From assembly GCF_043290135.1 (NCBI RefSeq), contig NC_134710.1, positions 142,180,832-142,244,831 of the forward strand: a stretch of 64,000 bases of DNA. Direction: 5' to 3'. Shown one piece after another: positions 45,740-56,249 of the stretch; within the stretch, counting starts at the first letter, position 1, and the number at the start of each line of letters is the position of its first letter. The position numbers were made by a program, and so were the translations under genes. Below the pieces are notes generated by a model. That model had not been told where the DNA came from, did not search any database, and worked only from the letters and a program-made list of their open reading frames with translations. Origin of the DNA: Rhipicephalus microplus. Its lineage: Eukaryota; Arthropoda; Arachnida; Ixodida; Ixodidae.

Positions 45740-45742
<3 letters not shown>
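44969..45742 (+). other. Penelope-like element 2 3' region with T/C-rich tract
   Basis: Non-coding sequence with a C-run and T-rich tract at 45107-45140, another T/C-rich tract at 45540-45610, and an AATAAA at 45707-45712. It ends at the (AT)n array. Confidence 0.7.
45670..45704 (+). ncRNA. hammerhead-ribozyme-like motif, degenerate
   Basis: A perfect 6-bp stem (GACGGG, loop GTT, CCCGTC at 45679-45693) is followed directly by GAAAC and GTCGGC. It is preceded by TTGAAAAA where a hammerhead would have CTGANGA. Hammerhead motifs are known in Penelope-like elements. The core is not consensus here and stem III has no loop, so activity is doubtful. Confidence 0.35.

Positions 45743-45828
<86 letters not shown>
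45743..45828. repeat. (AT)n array between Penelope-like element 2 and Gypsy-E
   Basis: About 86 bp of AT dinucleotide join the 3' end of the Penelope-like element to a truncated LTR. Confidence 0.97.
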
Positions 45829-45832
<4 letters not shown>

Positions 45833-45907
45833 GCTGTGCCTTTTTACTCAGCCACAGCTGCCATTCACGTCTTCGCTCTCGTCTTTTGCCACCAACACAG
45901 CATGTCA
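45829..45907 (-). repeat. Gypsy-E 3' LTR, truncated
   Basis: It reads CTCAGCCACAGCTGCCATTC through to CAGCATGTCA on the + strand, matching the proximal part of the 108-bp LTR at 50362-50469. The distal half (the TGTCGCGAGAGG side) is missing and (AT)n takes its place. Confidence 0.88.
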
Positions 45908-46100
45908 TTACCCTCTCCCCGAAGAAAAAAAAAGAAGAAGCATCGCATGAAAGCCATGGCTCCGAAAAACAACGAAAGGTAGTCAGAAATGTCTGCGTCC
46001 TTTGAAAAGAAAAAGGAAGAGATGAAAAATAAAGAAGCAAGAAAGTAATGCACAATTGTCTTGAAGGCTATCGCCACATCACAAAGTTCTTGACTTGCAG

Positions 46101-47065
46101 TCAACACGAATAGTACGGCTTCATCCTGGATACGTGAACCACATCCGAAGAGCGTGGTCTGCGAGAATGGTGTGACGTGTCTGCTCGGACAACTTCGTAG
46201 TTCACTTCGCCGAGGCGATGAAGAACTCGGTAGGGTTCGAAGTACCGACATAATTTTTCTGAGCGTCCCCGTTGATGTATAGGAGTCCAAACCCAGACTA
46301 GGTCACCGGGTTCGTATATTACTGCTCTGTGGTGGGTGTTGTATTGGCGAGCATTTTGATTTTGCCGCAATAAAATGCGAAAGCGCGCCAGCTGCCGGGC
46401 GTCGTCGGCACGCTGAACGAATACATGTGTCCGGGGTAATTATGTCCGGCACAGTTGGTTGCAGCATGGTGTGAAGCATTGTGGTGACGTCGCGGCCGTA
46501 AACCAGACGAAAAGGAGCAAAGACGGTGGTTTCCTGCAAAGCCGTATTGTAGGCAAATGTTATATACGGGAGGATTTCATCCCAATTTTCTGATCGTTGG
46601 CGACATACATCGAAAGCATATCTGCAATTGTTTTGTTAAGGCGTTCGGTTAACCCGTTAGTGTGCGGGTGGTACGCAGTTGTTGTTCGGTACGTCGTGCC
46701 GCTCAGCAACAGAATCTCTCGGAGCAACTGTGCCGTAAAAGCAGTACCACAAACTGTGATGACGACGGCGGGAGCACCGTGGCGGAGAACGATGTTCTCG
46801 ATGAAAAAGTCAGCCACCTCGGAAGCAGTTGCTCGCTGGGCGGCTTGTGTTTCGCAGTATCTGGTCAAGTAGTCGGTGGCAACCACAATCCAGCGGTTAC
46901 CAGCCGTAGACGTCGGAAATAGGCCGAGTGAATCCATCCCGACCTTTTCAAAAGGTGCGTGAGGGGGTCGCAAAGGCTGAAGCAGACCGGCTGGTTTCGT
47001 CGTTGGAGTTTTGCAGCGCTGACAGGCTGTGCATGTCTTGACGTACTGCCGGACGGTTTTCGTAA
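46101..47065 (-). pseudogene. Gypsy-E integrase, catalytic Asp replaced by Val
   Basis: The end of the zinc module, TCTACQRCKTP, is in one frame near 47050. Then come FEKVGMDSLGLFPTSTAGNR (first Asp present), VVITVCGTAFTAQLL where TDCG would be expected, and NGLTERLNKTIADML (Glu present). The second catalytic Asp is therefore Val. The C-terminal part has PGDLVWVWTPIHQRGRSEKL and HVSRMKPYYSC. It is in at least three frames. Confidence 0.88.
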
Positions 47066-47934
47066 GTTTCCGCTAGTAGTATTTGTCTTTGATAGTGGGG
47101 CCTGAATTTCGTTATGGCCCATACAATCGCCAGACATTCTTTTTCAGTCGTCGAGTAGTTCTTCCCCGCAGATGACAACGTGTGGCTAGCGTAGGTGATG
47201 ACGCGTTCCACGCCATCTGGATATTGCACGAGAATAGCTCCGAGGCCAAGGTTGCTCGCGTCAGTGCGGACTTCTGTGTCTGCTTCGGTGTCGAAGTGAC
47301 CTAGGATCAGTGGCGTTTGTAGGCGTTTTTGAAGGTCGCGAAAAGCGCCGGATTGTTTGGGGCCCCAGACGAAGGTGACGTCATCCTTGACGAGTTGTTG
47401 TAGAGGGTCGGCGATTTTTGAAAAGTTCGGCATGAAGCAGCGGTAATAACCACAAAGTCCCATAAAGCAGCGTATATAATGCTTTGTTTTCGGTATCGGG
47501 AACAAAGCAACTGCCATAGCCTTGTCAGGATCGGGGCGAAAACCACTTCTGCTGACAATGTGGCCATGAAATTTCAGTTCTTCATATCCAAAATAACACT
47601 TTTCCGGTTTCAGAGGGAGGCCGGCAGTGCGAATAGCCAGAAGAAACGCTTCAATCCACTCAATGTGCTGTTCAAAAGTCATAGAAAAAACGACTACGTC
47701 GTCTAAATACACTAAACAAGAGTACCACTTCATACCACAGAAAACTGCGTCCATCATTCGTTGGAAGGTGGCTGGAGCGGAGCACAGGCCAAAAGGGAGA
47801 ACTTTAAATTCATAGAGACCGTCTGGTGTAATAAACGCTGTTTTTTCTTGGTCCCGTTCATCTACTTCAATCTGCCGATATCTGCTACGGAGATCCATGA
47901 AAGAGAAGTAACGGGTGTGTCGCAGGCGATCCAA
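47066..47934 (-). pseudogene. Gypsy-E reverse transcriptase and truncated RNase H
   Basis: The frame has [20 protein letters not shown], the catalytic LVYLDDVVVF and IRCFMGLCGYYRCFMPNFSK. RNase H begins with EVRTDASNLGLGAILVQYPD and [18 protein letters not shown]. Straight after this the text jumps to the YYWRK-type start of integrase (HYQRQILLA in the open frame). The second half of RNase H and most of the integrase zinc module are deleted. Confidence 0.9.
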
Positions 47935-49055
47935 GGAGTCATCAATACGAGGAAGAGGATATACATCTTTTTTCGTTATCTTGTTCAGTTACAGTAGTAG
48001 ACGCATAATCGTAATGAACCATCTTTCTTTTTAACCAGAACAACTGGTGACGCTCAAGGACTAGTCGATGGTTGAATTACGTCGTCGTCGAACATTTGTT
48101 TCACTTGATGACGGATAGCATCTTGCTCCTTCTGCGACACGTGGTAAGCATGTTGGCGCACGGGTTGCACGTTGGGCTCAGTGGTAATTCTTTGCTTCAT
48201 TAGAGGAGTCTGCCGGACGTTCGAAGTAGTGGCAAAACAGTCACTGAAGGATGAGTGGAGACTGAGGAGCCTTGCCCTCTTAGGTTCTTCCAACTGGCGA
48301 TTGACGTTGAGGCGACTAGTCACGTCAGTATCGCAGCTATTCTGAGTCGAGATTGTCGTAATCAAAGGGAAGGCGTCCAAATCATCCAATGCCTCCAAGT
48401 AAGCTATGGTTGTGCGTTTTGCAAAATGCCTGTGTTCGCCACCGAAGTTCGTAACTAAAACCGTAGTCTGGCCATTTCGCAGTTGAACGAGGCTTCGAGC
48501 AATTCCCACTTCCTGATCAAGCAATAACGTCAGGTTACTTTCGGCGATGCCCGTAATTGACTGCTCCCGTGGACACTCAACAAGCACGAAGATACTACTG
48601 CGAGGTGGCAACGTGACGCAATCATCGACTACGCGTAAGACCACGCCACAATGTTCGTTTTCAATGTCGGAATCTGGAGAAACACAGTTAACAAAACTGA
48701 CGAACAAATCACGCCGATTAATTATCGTTCCATACTCTTGCAGAAAATCCATGCCCAAAATGACCGGCCGAGAACAATTGGGCAGTACAAGGAATGATGC
48801 TACAAAAGCCGACGCACAAATCTCAAGCCTGGCGGTGCACCTTCCTATAGGGGATACGAGGTGTCCTCCAGCGGTGATTAGTTGAGGGCCGCCCCACGTT
48901 GTCAGCACCTTGTGTAGACGGGTGGCCACTGAAGCACCGATCACCGAGTAATCAGCTCCCGTGTCGACAAGTGCAGTCACCGGATAACAGTCGATGGAAA
49001 CGGTAATGGCAGTGGACGTTCTGTTGGCAGTTTCACAAACAGGCCTCAACGGCAC
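47935..49055 (-). pseudogene. Gypsy-E protease and reverse transcriptase fingers
   Basis: The frame 49055-48054 shows VTALVDTGADYSVIGASVA (intact Asp-Thr-Gly), VLPNCSRPVILGMDFLQEYG, then PVRQHAYHVSQKEQDAIRHQ and VKQMFDDDVIQPSTSP. From 48053 to 47935 the fingers continue in altered frames (KKDGSLRL is readable). The protease appears intact. Confidence 0.9.
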
Positions 49056-49126
49056 GTCGTAAGGCAGCGGCGGAGGGTATTTGTCGGTTCGCGTGACAGC
49101 GGCCTCACCTCCGGAGGTCGCCGTTT

Positions 49127-50175
49127 TCAGTTTCCCCGGCGTGGGCTTGCGCCACTGACACCAGGGGACCCAAAGGCGGGTCGGGAGCGGTGCGTTAATG
49201 TGGATGGACGGGGTGATGGTGACCGTGACTGTCGTCGCGGCGGGACAGGAGCGTGATGACTACCTTCCAAGTAATCCGCAATTTCTTGTGGGTGCTCACC
49301 ATAGCGTGGACAACGTGCATCTGGGTGGAATCCCCGTAGGCCTATTCGTTGGTAGTAACAGTCGCGGTACATGTGTCCAACTTCGCCACAATGGTAGCAC
49401 AAAGGACGATTGTCGGGTGCACGCCAGACGGTGGACTTTCGCGGGCCAGGACGAAAATCGGCCTGAGAAGGCAGGCGATGGGCTGGACTTGGAAAGCGTC
49501 GGGGGGTCCCAGTAGGTGCATGAGCAAAATGTGCCGTCGACGTCGTAGAGACGCGTAGGGCATCCGCGTAGGAAAGCCTGGGAGGTTCGACTTGCGAAGG
49601 TGCTGAGGAGTGAATGAACTGCCTGATTTCGTTACGAACGACGTCCGTAAGAGCAGCGCTACTGGGAGGGGACGCTAGAGGAAATTTCCGAAGTTCTTCG
49701 CGTACAACTTGCCGTATGAGTTCTGTGGGGACCTCCCTGTTATCACCTCCTGGTACAAGCGAGCACGCAGCGGACATGGCCGTCTGACTCTCATACTGCG
49801 ACACCCGCTGCCGAAGCATGCGCTCCATAATTGTGGCCTCACGTATGAACTCGGACACGGTCGTAAGAGGGTAGTGCACAAGGCCCGCGAAAAGTTGCTC
49901 CTTTACGCCTCCCATTAGCAGGTGCACTTTCTTGTCTTCTGGCATGTGGGGGTCAGCCCATCGAAACAATCACGACATTTCTTCGACAAACATGGCGACG
50001 CTCTCGTTCGGCATTTGAAATCGCGAAGAAAGTGCCTGCTCAGCTCTCTCTTTCCGTTCGGGGTTACTGAACGCCTCGCGAAGGTGCCGATGGAATTCCT
50101 GCCAACTTGTGAATGAAGTTTCGTTCTTCTCATACCACACTCTTGCCGCGTCTAAGAGGGAGATATACATGGTAA
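49127..50175 (-). pseudogene. Gypsy-E gag, N-terminus lost
   Basis: The gag starts abruptly at the inverted LTR with MYISLLDAARVWYEKNETSF, then FRQFH-like helices and QALSSRFQMPNESVAMFVEE. A stop falls at 49970-49972, and the same frame goes on with HMPEDKKVHLLMGGVKEQLF. The zinc knuckle C-YH-C-GEVG-H-MYRD-C is near 49350-49395, followed by an Arg/Ser/Pro-rich tail. About 80-100 residues of the N-terminal half are missing. Confidence 0.88.
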
Positions 50176-50283
50176 TGCCATGCTGTGTTGGTGCAAAAGA
50201 CGAGAGCGAAGAAGTGAATGGCAGCTGTGGCTGAGTAAACGGTCCTCCACTCGAGTTCCTGCCTATCGTTTCCTCTCGCGACA
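50176..50283 (+). repeat. inverted complete LTR copy inside Gypsy-E
   Basis: 108 bp from TGCCATGCTGTG to CTCGCGACA, the reverse complement of the LTR at 50362-50469 with few differences. A primer-binding-like GACTGCTGGAGG follows on the + strand, facing the GACTGGTGGAGG of the other LTR. Confidence 0.93.
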
Positions 50284-50361
50284 GACTGCTGGAGGTTGCT
50301 TCTGGTTCAGCACCAGCAGGCATAAGACGTTGCAGTACAGTACCCAGCACCTCCACCAGTC

Positions 50362-50467
50362 TGTCGCGAGAGGAAACGATAGGCAGGAACTCGAAGTGGA
50401 GGACTTTACTCAGCCACAGCTGCCATTCACTTCTTCGCTCTCGTCTTTTGCCACCAACACAGCGTGG

Positions 50468-50469
<2 letters not shown>
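50362..50469 (-). repeat. Gypsy-E 5' LTR and primer-binding site
   Basis: On the minus strand it runs from TGCCACGCTGTG to CTCGCGACA (108 bp). Next are GAC, TGGTGGAGGTGCTGGG and a leader with a possible gag ATG (MPAGAEPEATSS). An (AT)n array begins at 50470. Confidence 0.92.

Positions 50470-50558
<89 letters not shown>
50470..50558. repeat. (AT)n array between Gypsy-E and Gypsy-F
   Basis: About 89 bp of AT dinucleotide bounded by the LTR of one element on each side. Confidence 0.97.
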
Positions 50559-50561
<3 letters not shown>

Positions 50562-50690
50562 GGGTTTATCGTCTAAAACCAACTGCCTGGTTCAAGGGGC
50601 GTCAGTCACTGTCACGAGCTTCGCTCTTCGTCGTAGTCGTCTTCTAGGTGCTCCGACGAGATACTGTCTCTCTCCCTCTTCCCCACTATA
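50559..50690 (-). repeat. Gypsy-F 3' LTR
   Basis: This reads AAGGGGGTTTATCGTCTAAA to CTCTTCCCCACTATA on the + strand and aligns with 55797-55931. Confidence 0.88.
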
Positions 50691-50726
50691 GTTGGCCCGG
50701 TGGTCAAGAGGAGCCATCCTGGCAAC

Positions 50727-51862
50727 TCACAGCGAAGCAAGCACAAGGGGATCATAGTAAGGTTTTAAGCGGCTGATGTGGACTGTCTCACGACCACGGC
50801 ATCGTCTGTCATCGACAGGTGTCACTGGTTCGACGACGTAGTTGACCGGTGACCTGTATTGAACGATGTGGTACGGACCATTGTACTTGGATGCAAACTT
50901 TCGAGAGAGGCCGGGGGACTGGAATGGAATCGAAAGCCATACAAATGAGCCTACGGGGAAGCTGTGGGCAGGCTTGTCTTGGTCAAGTCGTTCTTTTTGG
51001 AGACTTTGTTTGACGGACGTAAATGAACGCACTAATTGGCGGCACTCTTCGGCACACTGAACAAGTTCGGGGGGCTGGGTGGTATTGTAAAGCATCTGGG
51101 CGGGAAGTAAGTATCGTGTCAAGCATAGAAGAGGGCTCACAGCCATACAGTAGAAAAAAGATTAAAACCCAGTAGTTGCTTTCGTGGCCGTATTATAAGC
51201 ATACGTCACGAAAGGGTCACTAAGTCCAAATTAGAGTAGTCGGAGGACATGTACATAGAGAGCATATCACCGAGCATGTGGTTAAAGTGCTTCGTCAAAC
51301 CATTTGTCTGTGGGTAATGACTTGTAGTGGTGCGATGAAGAATATTGTACTGAGAAGCTCCTAGACTACTTGCGATAGAAACGCACGCCCACGGTCGCTA
51401 AGCAGCTCATGTGGCGCGCCTTGGCGAAGGACAAGGCTACGCAAGATGAACAACACGACATCACGAGCAGCAGCGGTTGGCAAAGCGGCAGTTTCAGCGT
51501 AACGGGTTAGATGGTCAACGGCCACAATAATCTTGCGATTTCCAGCAGGAGTACAAGGTAGTGGGCCGTAGAGGTCGATGCCGGTTCTATCAAACGGCCG
51601 AGCTGGGCACGGAAATGGTTGTAATTCGACAGAGGCATGCCAAGTTGTTTTCCGTCGCTGACACTTAGTGTAGCAGCGCATGTACTTGCGAACGTACGAG
51701 TACATTCCACACCGAAAAAATTGCTGGCGAAGCCGGTCGTATGTTTTCAAAACGCCAGCGTGCACATTTTGAGGGTCTGCGTAGAAGTACGCGCGCATGT
51801 TGGAGCGCAAATGGCGAAGTATAACAAAAAGCCATTTTTTACCATCTGGCTGATAGTTACGA
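50727..51862 (-). pseudogene. Gypsy-F integrase, catalytic Glu replaced by Lys
   Basis: The zinc module ends YMRCYTKCQRRK. The core has RTGIDLYGPLPCTPAGNRK and ELLSDRGRAFLSQVV, so both Asp are present. The Glu motif, normally [11 protein letters not shown], reads NGLTKHFNHML at about 51264-51300, so Glu is Lys. The C-terminal GPY module is KYNGPYHIVQYRSPVNYVVE, followed by HISRLKPYYDP near 50750. Confidence 0.88.
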
Positions 51863-51864
51863 TG

Positions 51865-53370
51865 TTACAACATGGCATCCCGTATCGCATAATGGGGAAT
51901 TTTCCGACGTAGTGCACGAGGTAGACGCTGGCCTCGTGTCACCGAAGACGAGGAGAAAACGTCGATGAGCGAGGCTATCCAAGGGTCCTTGCGTTGTTCC
52001 GAAGGCATGTCAGCGCTGTCGATGCTGGCGATGGTAGCTTCGGCAAAAGAAACAGGTGCAAAGGCTGAAGGAAGGGGTGAACGAGAAAGAGCATCTGCGT
52101 TGGTATGCTTGCGGCCTGATTGGTAAATGGTGTGAATATGAAATTCCTGTAAACGTAGCACCCAACTTCTAAACCACCCCGAAGGATCCTTCAATGAAGC
52201 GAGCCTACAGAGTGAATGATGATCTGTAACTACATCAAATGGGCGTCCGTATAAGGACGAAATTTTTGTAGTGCCTAAATAATGGCCGAACATTCCTTTC
52301 CGGAAACCGAGTATTTGTGCTCTGTCTTGGTTAGGGTGCGACTGGCATACGCAACTACATACTGCGAGAGGCCAGGCTTGCATTGAGCGAGGGCAGCGCC
52401 AAGTGCTATGCCACTGGCATCCGTGTGCACCCCGGTTGGAGCAGTAGAGTAGAAGTGGCGTAAAATAGGTGGTGAAGTAAGGAAATGGCGTAATGTTGCA
52501 AAAACATCATCACATGCTGGTGACCAATCCGAGAGGTGTCCATCGCCAGTGATCAGCTGTGTCAGTGGCGCGATTATCGAAGCAAAGTTCTTCACAAAGC
52601 AGCGAAAGTATGAGCCCAGTCCGACGAAGCTGCGAAGCGCTTTCACGGTCGAAGGCTTCTGGAACTTAGCGACAGCACGAAGCTTCTCTAGATCTGAGAG
52701 GACGCCATGTTTTTAGACATCGTGGCCAAGTATTGTGAGCTTCCCAGCTCCAAAGTGGCACTTCTTGATGTTTAGTTGAAGGCCTGCGCTCGTGAGGCAG
52801 CTCAAGACTTCGCTGACACGATGGAGGTGGCTGTCGAAATCAGTGGAGAAAACAACGACATCATCCAAGTAACATAGGCATGTCTTTCATTTTAGCCCAC
52901 GCAAGACGCTATCCATCATTCTTTTGAAAGTAGCTGACGCATTACAAAGGCCAAAGGACATTACATTAAATTCGTACAGCCCATTGGGCGTCACAAAAGC
53001 AGTTTTTAGACGATTTCATGGTGCCATGGGGACCTGCCAATAACCGGACCGTACGCCTAGTGATGAGAAGAATTCAGTGCCTTGCAAGCAGTCGAGGGCA
53101 TCATCGATGCGCGGCAAAGGGTACACGTCTTTAAGCGTAACTTTGTTTAAACGGCGGTAATCGACGCAAAAGCGAATTGAGTCGTCTTTTTTTCCTCACA
53201 AGTACCACAGGTGAAGACCAGAGACTGCTGGACGGCCGAATGACGCCACCTTGAAGAATGCCGGCCACTTGCTCGGTGATCACACGACGCTCAACAGGAG
53301 ATACACGGCAGGGACGCTGTCGCAGAAGCGCTTGGGAGCCGGAATTAATGTAAAGGAGAACGGTGTGCAT
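51865..53370 (-). pseudogene. Gypsy-F reverse transcriptase and RNase H
   Basis: Parts in order are RPCRVSPVERRVITEQVAGI and [10 protein letters not shown] (53370-53131); CLCYLDDVVVFSTDF in a broken frame near 52880-52840; [20 protein letters not shown]; and [19 protein letters not shown] with VSGKECSAI, where TEKE has decayed. RNase H continues as SSLYGRPFDVVTDHHSLCRL. At least five frame changes are needed to read it. Confidence 0.88.
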
Positions 53371-53375
53371 TCGGC

Positions 53376-54173
53376 CTAAGGACGTCTGCTGACAATCGAA
53401 CGAGCCGCGAAACTGGCGAAAAGTTCTAGAAGCTTCTCGTGGTGTGGTTCTTCAAGTTCGCCATCAATTGAGGGGCCAAGCAAATTAATGTTTTCATGAA
53501 CAGGTGAACAGGCACATGTCGTCAGTGCATTAAGCTGCAAATCACTTTCACCGTCAAGGCCGAAAATGGAGGAAACGTCTAAGTCTTGGAATGTTCCAAT
53601 ACATTCTCCACGACACAAGGTTGTGGGAGACGGCAAGGGATTTGTGACAAACAAATTGGTAGCGCCCATCGAAATATCTAGAACTGCAAACGGCAACGCG
53701 AGGCTCTTGCGACTTTGGAACGTTTGGGAAGGCGTAAACAACACTGCAGGCTTAGACACATCGTCACAAGACACGGGAAGAAAGGCTGCGTTAGTTGGTG
53801 GTATGTTGATGTCGTCTGCGACAAACAGCTTGTTCAACGGAAGTTCCGGAGACGAGGCACACAACGCAGAGAAGGCCACTTCAACACGAGCACAGTCGAT
53901 AACCGCATGATTACGAGACAGAAAATCCCAGCCGAGGATGACATCATGAGAGCATGCCTGTATCACAAGAAATTCAACGGTATACAAAACATCTTGGATG
54001 AGAAAACGGGTGGTACAGGCAGCTGTTGGTCGAATATGGTGAGCACTGGCAGTACGGAGGGACAATTCCTTTGGCGTCGTGGTAACCTTCCGAAGCCTGC
54101 GGCAAAGTTTTAAATCAATTACTGAAATAGCAGCACAATTGTACACAAGCGCAAGGGTACGGTAACCATCCAC
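53376..54173 (-). pseudogene. Gypsy-F aspartic protease, active site lost
   Basis: The frame is long and open but the active site reads LALVYNCAAISVI. Related elements have LVDTGAA at this position, so Asp-Thr-Gly has become Tyr-Asn-Cys. The rest is well kept, with LVIQACSHDVILGWDFLSRN and HAVIDCARVEVAF. Confidence 0.9.
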
Positions 54174-54345
54174 AAAAACTTCGATCAGGTTTGTCGGAGA
54201 AATGCGAGGACTTATTATTTCAATAACGACGCAGTTCGTGCCTCGGGAACTGCGGCATCTAGTTTTCCGCGTCTGAAGCGCAGGGTCGATGGCGCATACG
54301 GTAGAGGGAGCGACGTCAGGGAGATGTAGATCGGTGACTGACTGA

Positions 54346-54583
54346 TTGATTGATTTGTGGGGTTTAACGTCCCAAAATCACTATATGATTATGAGAGACG
54401 CCGTAGTGGAGCGGTCCGGAAATTTCGACCACCTGGGGTTCTTTAACATGCACCCAAATCCGAGCACATGGGCCTACAACATTTCCGCCTCCATTGGAAA
54501 TGCAGCCGCCGTAGCCGGGATTTGCTCTCGCGACCTGCGGGTCAGCAGCCGAGTACCTTAGCCACTAGACCGCCGCGGCGGGG
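54346..54583 (-). mobile_element. complete tRNA-derived SINE with 14-bp target duplication
   Basis: CGGTGACTGACTGA is present at 54332-54345 and 54584-54597. The 238-bp SINE is in reverse orientation and has a tail of TTGATTGATT type and a tRNA-like head ending CCGCCGCGGCGGGG. The B-box region is changed (GGATTTGCTCTC for the GGAATCGAACC complement). Confidence 0.95.
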
Positions 54584-54599
54584 CGGTGACTGACTGAGG

Positions 54600-55735
54600 G
54601 AGGCCGGTCAGGTGAAGAGGATCCTTGTTGACGCGCCGTGTAGTTGAAGCGCCGAGAATCGTGCGACCATCTTTGCATGGTTTCGCTGTGAACGAGAAGG
54701 CGGTGGCGGCACAAGCGAGCCACATGTCTTGCGTAACCGCAAGAATAGCAAATCGGGCGGTTGTCTGCGGTGCGCCACAGATTCGGAAACGCCGCAATTT
54801 GCCGGCTGGACGGAACTGGTGATGACCAAACATAGACCGGTGAGGTAGCATAAGTGGGCTGTCAAAGTGCTCTGGCTGCAACGACTTGCGCATACGTCAA
54901 GGGTGCGGCCTCCAGAGATGGTGAACGAGCGAAAGGAAAAGCGTCAGCTACCTCATCTTGTATGACGTGCCTTATGGCCGGGGCCAAATGATCTGGGGAC
55001 GAAGGATGCGTTTGGGCTGGTTCGGGCGTGCTCGATAAAATAGAGAGCTGCCGAGCGACCTCTTCACGCACGAACTGCTTTATGCGAGCCAACATGTCGT
55101 TCTGGTCTGCGAGAGTCAAGACCGCGATCAAGTCGCGTTGTCCCAGAGAGCGCCGTGTTTGGGCACGTCGCTTTCGCAATTCGTCAAAACTCTGGCACAA
55201 GCTGACGAGACCGGCTATGGTTTGTGGGTCCTTGGCTAACAACATTTGAAATGCATCATCGCATATACCCTTGAGGATTTGTTTGATTTTGTCAGCTTCG
55301 AGCATAGCTGGGTTTACCCGCTTGCACAAGTCAACAACGTCTTCATTGTAGCTGGTAAAGGTCTCTCCTGGCTGTTGAGCGCGCTCACAAAGTCGTTGTT
55401 CTGCGCGAAGTTTTCGCCCAGCAGGGTGGTCGAGGACTTGCGAAAAGCAGGTCTTGAATGAATTTCAGCTGGCAATGTCGGCTTCGTGATTGCGCAGCCA
55501 GAGACTAGCGACGCCGGACAATTAAAAGATTACATAGGTCTTCTTAGCCGCATCGTCCCACTTGTTCGCTGCGCTCACTTTGTGGTAAGTAGCCAGCCAC
55601 TCCTTAACGTCTTGGCGGTCAGTGCCGCTGAAGATCGGTGGGTGACGCAGTGACCACATGCCGAGAAATGTGGAGGCGGGAACTTGCGAGGTACCTTGGG
55701 TGGGAGGGTTCTTCCGGCATTTCTGGCACTGGATG
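54600..55735 (-). pseudogene. Gypsy-F gag
   Basis: In broken frames the minus strand gives DRQDVKEWLATYHKVSA, KTYVIF, GETFTSYNEDVVDLCKRV, then the open part 55329-54862 with DDAFQMLLAKDPQTIAGLVS and IKQFVREEVARQL. The zinc knuckle C-YS-C-GYAR-H-VARL-C lies near 54715-54765. The SINE follows the knuckle region on the coding strand. Confidence 0.87.
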
Positions 55736-55796
55736 TAAGGTACGACTTCGCAGTTCCAGCTTCGAAGACTACCACAGCACTTCCACCCAATTATAC

Positions 55797-55928
55797 TTAA
55801 GGGGGCTTATTGACTAAAACCAACTGCACGGTTAAGGGGGCGTCAGTCACTGTCACGAGCTCAGCTCTTCGTTACAGTCGTCTTCAAGGTGCTCGGGCTA
55901 GATACTGTCTCTCTCCCTCTTCCCCATT

Positions 55929-55931
<3 letters not shown>
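55797..55931 (-). repeat. Gypsy-F 5' LTR
   Basis: On the minus strand it starts TGTAATGGGGAAGAGGG. The end near 55797 is eroded; the primer-binding-like TGGGTGGAAGTGCTG follows. It matches 50559-50690. Confidence 0.87.

Positions 55932-55983
<52 letters not shown>
55932..55983. repeat. (AT)n array between Gypsy-F and Gypsy-G
   Basis: About 52 bp of AT dinucleotide bounded by LTR termini on each side. Confidence 0.97.
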
Positions 55984-55987
<4 letters not shown>

Positions 55988-56170
55988 AAACAAGGCAAGG
56001 TAACTTAATGGGGGTTTTTAATCGGCCCTGAGTCCGCGATCACAGTATAATGATGATGATCTCCACCGCCATGGCTCGTACCCACTCAGAGGGATCGAAG
56101 TGGAGGCAACGTCGTCTTTATTCTCTACCCACGCTTGCCTTGTTTTTCCTGGTAGTGATACTTCTTATCA
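55984..56170 (-). repeat. Gypsy-G 3' LTR (right end inferred)
   Basis: It begins TGTTAAACAAGG right after (AT)n and is taken to end at CTTCTTATCA, just before a pyrimidine-rich TTTCCCCGGTCTC that would be the polypurine tract on the coding strand. The partner LTR is outside the window, so the right end cannot be confirmed. Confidence 0.7.
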
Positions 56171-56249
56171 TTTCCCCGGTCTCAGACGAAGCCCTCTGGG
56201 CGAGTCATTCTTGCATCCTTCGTGTAAATGGCTTCAGGCGGGCAACATG

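Larger units (their letters stand above)
42290..45742 (+). mobile_element. Penelope-like element 2, nearly full length
   Basis: The element has an N-terminal domain (from about 42290), reverse transcriptase, GIY-YIG endonuclease and a 3' region of about 770 bp ending in (AT)n at 45743. The frame is broken in four places: a frameshift near 42735, TGA at 42999-43001, TGA at 44151-44153 and a frameshift near 44455. No long terminal duplicate of the 3' region was found upstream. Confidence 0.92.
45829..50469 (-). mobile_element. Gypsy-E: Ty3/gypsy element, rearranged
   Basis: On the minus strand: 5' LTR (50469-50362), an inverted LTR copy (50176-50283), gag, protease, reverse transcriptase, a shortened RNase H/integrase join, the integrase core, and a truncated 3' LTR (45829-45907). 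Both ends meet (AT)n arrays. It is a family separate from A/B/F and C/G, judged by protease and polymerase wording (for example EVDERDQEKTAFITPDGLYE). Confidence 0.92.
50559..55931 (-). mobile_element. Gypsy-F: Ty3/gypsy element carrying a SINE
   Basis: LTRs lie at 50559-50690 and about 55797-55931. The internal order on the minus strand is gag, protease, reverse transcriptase, RNase H, integrase. A SINE (54346-54583) sits between gag and protease. Its wording is closest to Gypsy-A and B. Mutations at the protease and integrase catalytic sites and many frame breaks make it inactive. Both ends abut (AT)n. Confidence 0.92.
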
